A DNA stretch of 10,031 nucleotides from Sphingobium sp. GTDB taxonomy: Bacteria; Pseudomonadota; Alphaproteobacteria; Sphingomonadales; Sphingomonadaceae. The stretch spans positions 1 through 10,031 of the forward strand of contig JAGVJS010000106.1 of assembly GCA_020051025.1 (NCBI GenBank). Reading direction: 5' to 3'. The notes under the pieces are model-generated. The model ran no database searches and had not been told where the DNA came from. It saw only the letters and a list, made by a program, of their open reading frames with translations. This document shows, piece by piece, positions 1 to 4,935 of this stretch; positions within the stretch are counted from its first letter, which is position 1, and each line of letters opens with the position of its first letter. The position numbers and the translations under genes are program-made.

Positions 1-1
1 G

Positions 2-316
2 TTGGCGGCGGCATGGCGGGCCGATGGCGTTCATGGTGATGCGCGGCGGACGGTGCGACCGATGATCCGCAGCCGGGCCGTGCATGATCGTCAACAGGCG
101 GTGGCTGCACGAAATGCCGATCTTTGCTTTGTCTCTCCTCTCTTCCCCACCCGGTCACATCCGGGCGTAGGCGCGCTGGGGCGGGTTCGCTTTGCGGCAA
201 TGGCGCGGCAGGTCGATGTGCCCGTCATGGCGCTGGGTGGTGTGAAGGTTGCGCATCGGCGGATGCTGGCCGGCGTCGGTGCTGATGGCTGGGCTGCGAT
301 CGATGGGTTGACCTGA
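2..316 (+). CDS. Thiamine phosphate synthase (ThiE-like), C-terminal part, 5' end outside window
   Basis: This is the 3' end of a gene entering from the left, about 104 codons ending in TGA. The visible protein has the pattern of the ThiE TIM-barrel family, which joins HMP-pyrophosphate to the thiazole phosphate to make thiamine phosphate in the cytoplasm. An ADGVH segment lies near visible residues 7-11. A SPLFPTRSHPG segment around 44-54 matches the phosphate/diphosphate loop region. PVMALGG followed by GADGWAAIDGL near the end matches the phosphate-binding glycine loop and the final strand and helix. The frame is open back to the window edge, so the true start is outside. Sphingomonads carry short divergent ThiE-like proteins, so a side activity or regulator of TenI type is possible. 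It converges on the HAD gene, with a repeat element between them. Confidence 0.68.
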   Translation: MAAAWRADGVHGDARRTVRPMIRSRAVHDRQQAVAARNADLCFVSPLFPTRSHPGVGALGRVRFAAMARQVDVPVMALGGVKVAHRRMLAGVGADGWAAIDGLT

Positions 317-351
317 CGAAGCTAGTATAAATTCTGGATCATCCACAACGT

Positions 352-448
352 CGTTCGCCCTGAGCGAAGTCGAAGGGTTCTGCTGAGGCGAAGCCGAAGC
401 ACTTCGCTGCGCTCAGTGGTTGGGCTTCGACTTCGCTCAGGCCGAACG
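352..448. repeat. REP-like inverted repeat pair with an inner imperfect hairpin
   Basis: The left arm at 352-375 and the right arm at 425-448 are inverted copies of 24 nt that differ at one position (CGTTCGcCCTGAGCGAAG versus CGTTCGgCCTGAGCGAAG, then TCGAAG). The 49 nt between them hold a second imperfect inverted repeat: CTGAG...CGAAG at 383-399 against CTTCG...CTCAG at 402-416. The element takes up most of the 154-bp gap between two convergent genes. Neither strand has a T-run after the outer arm, so it is not a classical intrinsic terminator, although a stem this long could still stop transcription or protect 3' ends. Arms of this type (CTTCGACTTCGCTCAGG...GAACG) are, as I recall, scattered through sphingomonad intergenic regions, which fits a REP/REPIN family. 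Family membership is inferred from memory. Confidence 0.8.
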
Positions 449-470
449 GTTTAAACTGAAGGGAGATGCC

Positions 471-1148
471 CTACTTCCAATCCACCCGTGTCCATCCCCG
501 CTGCGCCGCCAGTTTCGCCAGCGGTTTGTGCGGATTGCTGGCGAAGGGAATGTCGGCAAATTCCAGCATCGGCGCGTCCGACACATGATCGGAATAGGCG
601 CGAATATGGGCCTGGGTCCGGTCGATCGCTTCGGCCGCCATCCACGCCTTGATCATGCGCAGCTTGCCGGTGTCATAGCAATTTTCGCCGGCGATCTTGG
701 CGCGGACATAGCGTAGATCCTGGCTCAGATGATCGGTGGCGATCACCGCGTCGAAGCCCAGCCGCCGCGCGATCGGCTCGACATAGAGGCGGTAGGAGGC
801 GGTGGCGAGCACCAGTCGATAGCCGTCCGCCCGGTCCTGCGCGATCTGGGCTACCGCGCCGGCGCGCAGGTTGGTCGCGACCACCTTGTCGGCATAGCTT
901 TCGATATGCGGCATCAATTTCGCGCGCTCGACATTCCAACCGATCATCAGCGCCTGATTGAGTTCCTTCAATCGCTGGCGGCTGATGAGTTTCAGCACAT
1001 AGGCCAGCATCAACAGGATGACGCAGGGGAAAAGCACCAGCCGCCATGGCGCCATCCGCCGCGCCACATGAATCAGAAAACCGGTATAGGTGCCGCTGAA
1101 TGTCACCGTGCGGTCCATGTCGTAGATCGCCAGCCTGTAGCTCGTCAT
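471..1148 (-). CDS. HAD-IB family phosphatase with a hydrophobic segment
   Basis: A 225-residue protein with all four haloacid dehalogenase motifs. Motif I is YDMDRTVT with nucleophile D10 and acid/base D12. Motif II is LATAS around 114-118. The motif III lysine is K162 in TGKLRMI. Motif IV is SDHVSDAPML with D187 and D191 for Mg2+. This is the SerB-like IB subclass of phosphomonoesterases. Between motifs I and II, where the cap domain sits, residues about 34-55 (APWRLVLFPCVILLMLAYVL) are hydrophobic enough to insert in or lie on the membrane. That suggests a membrane-bound or lipid-linked phosphate substrate, but the substrate cannot be read from the sequence. ATG at 1148 is chosen because the nucleophile motif lies 10 residues in. 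Only a weak GGAA precedes it. The gene is transcribed away from the mla-type operon across a 98-bp shared intergenic region. Confidence 0.85.
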   Translation of the reverse strand: MTSYRLAIYDMDRTVTFSGTYTGFLIHVARRMAPWRLVLFPCVILLMLAYVLKLISRQRLKELNQALMIGWNVERAKLMPHIESYADKVVATNLRAGAVAQIAQDRADGYRLVLATASYRLYVEPIARRLGFDAVIATDHLSQDLRYVRAKIAGENCYDTGKLRMIKAWMAAEAIDRTQAHIRAYSDHVSDAPMLEFADIPFASNPHKPLAKLAAQRGWTRVDWK

Positions 1149-1246
1149 GCCGTTTCCGAAACTTTTCTGTCCGCCCTTCGTTCTGGCTTGCGGATGGGCC
1201 GTTTCGGCTTGCCGTGCAACCGATAATGGACCAGTAATCCCATCGC
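1149..1246. promoter_or_regulatory. Divergent intergenic region between the HAD gene and the mla-type operon
   Basis: These 98 bp must hold the promoters of both divergent units unless one is expressed from further off. A -10-like GATAAT lies at 1222-1227 on the + strand, but no well-spaced TTGACA-like -35 precedes it. A short palindrome GCCG-TTT-CGGC lies at 1198-1208, and its half GCCGTTTC recurs at 1149-1156. There is no Shine-Dalgarno sequence before the permease ATG. No operator can be assigned with confidence. Confidence 0.35.
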
Positions 1247-2356
1247 ATGAACAAAGCCGCCGATCTTGCAGAGGAAAATCGCGACGGCAGCACGGTGATC
1301 CAGCTTTCGGGATCGCTTGCTATCGCTTGCCTGGGTGACCTGCCCGACCGGCTGGATGCCGTGCAAGGGCCGGTGTCCGCCATCGACCTGTCGCAGGTCG
1401 ACCATATGGACACGATCGGCGCCTGGACCGTGCATCGCGCCGCCAAGCGATTGGATTGCGAAATTAGCGGCGCCAGCGAGGATGCCGGACGCCTGATCCA
1501 TGCCGTCGGCGAACTGGACGAGCCGGTGCCGATCCGGCCCGACAATGTTCATCCGCTGCGTCGGGTCGTCGGCCAGATCGGCGAGGCGGTCTGCGCGTCG
1601 GGTACGACGTTGATCGGCCTGCTCGGCTTTTTTGGCGCCACTCTGGTGGCGACATGGAACGTTATCCGTCATCCGCATCGTTTCCGCATCAATGCCGTGG
1701 TGCAACGGTTCGAGGTCGTCGGCGTGTCGGCGTTGGGCATTATCGGCCTGATGAGCTTCCTGATCGGAATCGTCATCGCCCAGCAAGGTTCGGTGCAGTT
1801 GCGCCAGTTCGGCATGGAGATGCTGACGATCAATCTGGTCGGCCGCCTCACCTTCCGCGAACTGGGCGTGCTGATGACCGCGATCATGGTGGCGGGCCGC
1901 TCCGGCTCCGCCTTCGCTGCGCAATTGGGCACGATGAAGCTGACCGAGGAGGTCGACGCCATGCGCACCATCGGCGTGTCGCCGATGGAGGCGCTGGTCT
2001 TGCCGCGCACGCTGGCAGTCGTCGTGATGATGCCGCTGCTGGGCTTTTATTCGTCTGTCGTGGCGGTCATCGGCGGTGGCTTCCTCTGCGCAATCGCGCT
2101 GGAAATCCCGCCCATCACCTTCGTCCAGCGGCTGCGTGAAGTGGTGCCGATCACCGACCTGTGGGTGGGCCTGATCAAGGCGCCGGTATTCGGCATCATC
2201 ATCGCCCTGTCGGGCTGTTTCCAGGGCATGCAGGTCAAGGGCAATGCCGAAGAAGTCGGCCTGCGCACCACCGCCGCAGTGGTGCAGGCGATTTTTCTGG
2301 TTATCGTCATCGACGCTTTCTTCGCCGTCTTCTTCACCTGGGTGGGCTGGAACTAA
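1247..2356 (+). CDS. STAS-MlaE fusion: MCE/Mla-type lipid ABC transporter permease
   Basis: A 369-residue inner-membrane permease. Residues about 14-90 form a STAS-like domain, with the MlaB-type signature DLSQVDHMDTIG. T56 corresponds to the DT(A)G threonine of MlaB. Residues about 145-365 are the MlaE permease domain, with several long hydrophobic helices. Its conserved cytoplasmic segments are GRSGSAFAAQLGTMKLTEEV (217-236) with DAMRTIGVSPMEALVLPR after it, and CFQGMQVKGNAEEVGLRTTA (324-343). E. coli MlaE has 260 residues with MlaB as a separate protein; here both are in one chain. ATG 1247 is the first start after an in-frame TAA at 1235-1237, and it has no recognisable Shine-Dalgarno. 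It is the first gene of the operon, and its stop overlaps the next start by one base (TAATG). Role: the membrane channel of a phospholipid transporter between inner and outer membrane. Transport direction is unknown. Confidence 0.93.
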   Translation: MNKAADLAEENRDGSTVIQLSGSLAIACLGDLPDRLDAVQGPVSAIDLSQVDHMDTIGAWTVHRAAKRLDCEISGASEDAGRLIHAVGELDEPVPIRPDNVHPLRRVVGQIGEAVCASGTTLIGLLGFFGATLVATWNVIRHPHRFRINAVVQRFEVVGVSALGIIGLMSFLIGIVIAQQGSVQLRQFGMEMLTINLVGRLTFRELGVLMTAIMVAGRSGSAFAAQLGTMKLTEEVDAMRTIGVSPMEALVLPRTLAVVVMMPLLGFYSSVVAVIGGGFLCAIALEIPPITFVQRLREVVPITDLWVGLIKAPVFGIIIALSGCFQGMQVKGNAEEVGLRTTAAVVQAIFLVIVIDAFFAVFFTWVGWN

Positions 2357-3243
2357 TGAGCGAGGAAGACATCATCCAGGCCGAGGAGCAGCGCGTCGAC
2401 GAAGCGGTCGAACGCGGCGACATCGCCATTTCGGTGCGCGGCCTGCGCAACAGCTTTGGCGATCAGGTCATCCATGATGGACTCGATCTGGACGTGCGCA
2501 AGGGCGAGATCCTGGGTGTGGTCGGTGGGTCGGGCACCGGCAAATCGGTGCTGATGCGGACCATCATCGGTCTGCAAACGCCGGATGAAGGTGAAATTCA
2601 GGTCTTCGGCGAATCCATGGTCGGCCGGTCGGATGACGAGGCGCTGGCGATTCGCAAGCGCTGGGGCGTGTTGTTTCAGGGCGGTGCGCTTTTTTCGACC
2701 CTGACGGTCGCTGAGAATGTCGAGGTGCCGATCCGGGAATATTATCCCAATATCGGGCCGCAGCTGCGCGACGAGATCGCCGCTTACAAGATTCGCATGA
2801 CCGGCCTGCCGAGCGAAGCCGGCCCCAAATATCCGTCCGAACTGTCAGGCGGCATGAAGAAGCGCGCCGGTCTGGCCCGCGCGCTGGCGCTGGATCCGGA
2901 TCTGCTGTTTCTGGACGAGCCGACCGCCGGCCTTGACCCGATCGGCGCGGCGGCGTTCGACGACCAGACCCGCAAGTTGCAACAGACTCTGGGCCTGACC
3001 GTCTTCCTCATCACCCATGATCTCGATACGCTCTATTCCATCTGTGATCGGGTGGCGGTGCTGGCGGACAGGAAGGTGACGGCGGTCGGCACGATCGACG
3101 AATTGCTGGCGACCGATCACCCCTGGATCCAGGAATATTTCAACGGTCCGCGCGGCCGGGCCGCCACGGCGGCGGTGTCGCGTGAAAAGGGCCGGGAACA
3201 GAAGAAGCAGGCGGCAGACGGTCCGCCGGACGGAAGGCGATAG
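2356..3243 (+). CDS. MlaF-type ABC transporter ATPase
   Basis: A 295-residue cytoplasmic ATPase that powers the permease encoded just upstream. All ABC motifs are visible: Walker A GGSGTGKS (57-64), Q-loop Q108 in LFQGGALFS, signature LSGGMKKR (163-170), Walker B LLFLDEP (183-189) with catalytic E188, D-loop AGLDP, and switch histidine H221 in LITHD. LSGGMKKR with FQGGALFS is typical of MlaF/Ttg2A-type ATPases. The frame is open upstream, but ATG 2356 fits the family N-terminus and couples to the permease stop in TAATG. After about residue 262 there is a basic, low-complexity tail rich in R, K, A and Q. E. coli MlaF also has a C-terminal extension that contacts the partner ATPase and MlaB, so this tail may do the same here (inference). 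Confidence 0.95.
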   Translation: MSEEDIIQAEEQRVDEAVERGDIAISVRGLRNSFGDQVIHDGLDLDVRKGEILGVVGGSGTGKSVLMRTIIGLQTPDEGEIQVFGESMVGRSDDEALAIRKRWGVLFQGGALFSTLTVAENVEVPIREYYPNIGPQLRDEIAAYKIRMTGLPSEAGPKYPSELSGGMKKRAGLARALALDPDLLFLDEPTAGLDPIGAAAFDDQTRKLQQTLGLTVFLITHDLDTLYSICDRVAVLADRKVTAVGTIDELLATDHPWIQEYFNGPRGRAATAAVSREKGREQKKQAADGPPDGRR

Positions 3244-3246
3244 GAT

Positions 3247-4209
3247 ATGGAAACCCGCTCCAACCATGTGCTGGTGGGCGCAGTCACGCTGTTGCTGCTG
3301 GCCGCGATCATGGCCGCCGCCTTCTGGTTCTCGCGCCTGTCGGACGGCGAGAACAAGGAATATGACATCTTTTTCAAACAGTCGGTCAATGGCCTGGCGA
3401 AGGGATCGAGCGTCAATTATTCCGGCGTGCCGTCGGGCAAGGTCGAGAAGATCGAATTGTGGAAGCGCGATCCCAGCTTCGTGAAGGTCCGCATTTCGGT
3501 GAAGGACGGCACCCCGGTGTTGCAGGGTACGACTGCAACGATCGCGGGCGTCGGCTTTACCGGGGTCAGCGAGGTCGTGCTGGACGGCGCGGTCAAGGGC
3601 GCGCCGCCGATTGCCTGCCCGACCGAAAATGTACTGGCCGCTTGTCCCGATGGCGTGCCGGTGATCCCGACCAAGCCGGGCGCGCTGGGCGAACTGCTCA
3701 ACAACGCACCGCAGCTGCTGGAGCGGCTGTCGACCCTGACCGAGCGGCTGACCGAATTGCTGAACGACAAGAATCAGCAGTCGATCGCCGGAATCCTGGC
3801 CAATGTCGAGAAGGTATCGGGCGCTCTGGCCGATCGCAGCCCCGAAATCGCCGCCACTTTGGCCGAAGCGCGGATTGCGGTGCAGCGCACCGGCGTTGCC
3901 GTCGAGCAGATCGGCAAGCTGGCCGCGACCACCGACACGATGCTGAACGAGGAAGGCCGGCCGCTGATGGGTGACCTGCGCAAGAGCGTGCAGGCGGCCA
4001 CCCGCAGCATCGAGACGCTGGACAAGACCATCGGTGAGGCGCAGCCGGGCGTGAAGGCGTTCAGCACCCAGACCATGCCGGAGGTCAACCAGCTGGTCCA
4101 TGACCTGCGCGAAATGTCCCGCTCCTTCCGCGGTGTCGCGGAAAAGCTGGACCAGCAGGGCGCGGGATCGCTGGTCGGATCGCCCAAGCTGCCGGATTAC
4201 AAGAATTGA
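3247..4209 (+). CDS. MlaD-like MCE domain protein, periplasmic subunit of the lipid transporter
   Basis: A 320-residue protein anchored by one N-terminal transmembrane helix (about residues 8-28), then a single MCE domain (about 38-115, with GLAKGSSVNYSGVPSGKVEKI and ATIAGVGFTGVSEVVLDG), then a long helical region (about 145-305) rich in L, E, A and Q. Two cysteines, C124 and C133, flank the loop after the MCE domain and could form a disulfide. E. coli MlaD is much shorter (183 residues). The long helical tail here looks more like the tube or needle helices of PqiB, LetB or mycobacterial Mce proteins. MCE proteins bind lipid in a hydrophobic pore and bridge the periplasm. GGAAGG at 3232-3237 lies 9 nt before ATG 3247, and only 3 nt separate the gene from the ATPase stop. 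Confidence 0.93.
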   Translation: METRSNHVLVGAVTLLLLAAIMAAAFWFSRLSDGENKEYDIFFKQSVNGLAKGSSVNYSGVPSGKVEKIELWKRDPSFVKVRISVKDGTPVLQGTTATIAGVGFTGVSEVVLDGAVKGAPPIACPTENVLAACPDGVPVIPTKPGALGELLNNAPQLLERLSTLTERLTELLNDKNQQSIAGILANVEKVSGALADRSPEIAATLAEARIAVQRTGVAVEQIGKLAATTDTMLNEEGRPLMGDLRKSVQAATRSIETLDKTIGEAQPGVKAFSTQTMPEVNQLVHDLREMSRSFRGVAEKLDQQGAGSLVGSPKLPDYKN

Positions 4210-4223
4210 GAGAGGTGCGGACC

Positions 4224-4835
4224 ATGTTCCATGTGAAACATAAGGGTGCGCTGGCCGCACTGACCGCCGGCCTGTTGCTGTCGGGTTGCGTTTCCATCGG
4301 CGCCAAGCCGCCAGCGCAGCTGCTGACGCTGAACGCCGCGCAGAAGGTGCCGGCGGGTGCCGGGCGCGTGGCGGGCGGCGGACGCACGCTGATCATATCA
4401 GACCCTGAAGCTCCCAAGATGCTGGATACGGTGCGGGTGCCGGTGCAGTTGGGGCCGACCAGCGTTGCCTATGTAACCAAAGTACAGTGGGCGGACACGC
4501 CGCGGCACCTGTTCCGCCGGCTGCTGGCGGAAACCATTACAGCGACTACCGACCGGGTCGTGCTGGATGCCGGCCAGTTTTCCGGTGACGGCGGGCAACG
4601 GCTGAGTGGGGAACTGGTCGCCTTTACCGTGGATGAGGCCAGCCATAGCGCGATCGTCACCTATGATGCGGTGCTGACCACCCCCAATGGCGTGGCGCTG
4701 GCCCGCCAGCGCTTCACCGCCAGCGCGCCGGTCAACGGCAAGATCGAATCCACCACAGTGGGTGCCCCGCTCAATGCCGCCGCAAACAAGGTGGCGGCAG
4801 ACGTCGCCGCCTGGGCCGCTGCGGTCAAGGACTGA
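4224..4835 (+). CDS. ABC-type transport auxiliary lipoprotein (PqiC/YmbA-like)
   Basis: A 203-residue lipoprotein. The N-terminus MFHVKHKGALAALTAGLLLS is a basic n-region plus hydrophobic core, followed by a lipobox L19-S20-G21-C22. The mature protein would start at C22 and carry lipid. Residue +2 is V, not D, so outer-membrane sorting is expected. The rest matches the ABC transport auxiliary lipoprotein pattern known from PqiC/YmbA: TLIISDPEAPKMLDTVRV, a QWADTPRHLFRRLLAETI stretch, and a closing amphipathic alanine-rich helix. In E. coli PqiC is the outer-membrane partner of the PqiB MCE tube. ATG 4224 is preferred over TTG 4206 because GAGAGG at 4210-4215 lies 8 nt before it and the signal peptide then has normal length. 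It starts 14 nt after the mlaD-like stop. Its first codons coincide with a parS-like site. Confidence 0.9.
   Translation: MFHVKHKGALAALTAGLLLSGCVSIGAKPPAQLLTLNAAQKVPAGAGRVAGGGRTLIISDPEAPKMLDTVRVPVQLGPTSVAYVTKVQWADTPRHLFRRLLAETITATTDRVVLDAGQFSGDGGQRLSGELVAFTVDEASHSAIVTYDAVLTTPNGVALARQRFTASAPVNGKIESTTVGAPLNAAANKVAADVAAWAAAVKD
4225..4240 (+). promoter_or_regulatory. parS-like ParB-binding site (degenerate) at the lipoprotein start codon
   Basis: TGTTCCATGTGAAACA matches the bacterial parS consensus TGTTNCACGTGAAACA at every fixed position except the central C, which is T here (CATGTG instead of CACGTG). It begins at the second base of the ATG and encodes the FHVKH residues of the signal peptide. 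The window also encodes ParA and ParB and holds two better sites. The central change may weaken ParB binding, so function is inferred. Confidence 0.6.
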
Positions 4836-4839
4836 TAAG

Positions 4840-4879
4840 AAGGCCGGTCGCTTTCGATGAATCGACCGGCCTTTTTCTT
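4840..4879 (+). terminator. Rho-independent terminator of the mla-type operon
   Basis: An 11-bp perfect stem, AAGGCCGGTCG (4840-4850) against CGACCGGCCTT (4863-4873), with a 12-nt loop that can itself close as TTC-GAT-GAA. The stem runs straight into TTTTTCTT. It begins 5 nt after the lipoprotein stop. The opposite strand shows no comparable T-run, so it acts mainly on the + strand operon. Confidence 0.9.
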
Positions 4880-4935
4880 AAAGCTTCGGGTGGTTAAATC
4901 GGGATCACCCAATATCATATGTAAAGCGCGCTGCT

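Noticed and set aside
338..346. DnaA-box-like TCATCCACA
   Set aside because: It is a single copy with one mismatch to TTATCCACA, with no cluster or AT-rich unwinding region nearby. It does not support an origin of replication here.
449..456. Palindrome GTTTAAAC beside the inverted repeat
   Set aside because: It is an isolated 8-bp palindrome of a kind expected by chance, and no second copy or partner site was seen.
1145..1924. A 259-codon open frame on the - strand across the permease start
   Set aside because: It is antisense to the STAS-MlaE gene with no domain pattern. Only its last 32 codons lie mostly outside that gene, and they are treated as a weak separate observation.
4206..4223. 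TTG start for the lipoprotein, overlapping the MlaD-like stop
   Set aside because: ATG 4224 has a GAGAGG site at proper spacing and gives a standard lipoprotein signal peptide. The TTG would add six residues with no ribosome site of its own.
2845..4260. A 471-codon open frame on the - strand opposite the ATPase and MlaD-like genes
   Set aside because: It crosses two well-supported genes in antisense, has an Arg/Gln/His-rich composition without motifs, and covers conserved coding sequence on the other strand.
4888..4910. GGGTG...CACCC possible terminator for pepN on the - strand
   Set aside because: The stem has only 5 bp with a long loop, and no T-run follows it on the - strand.
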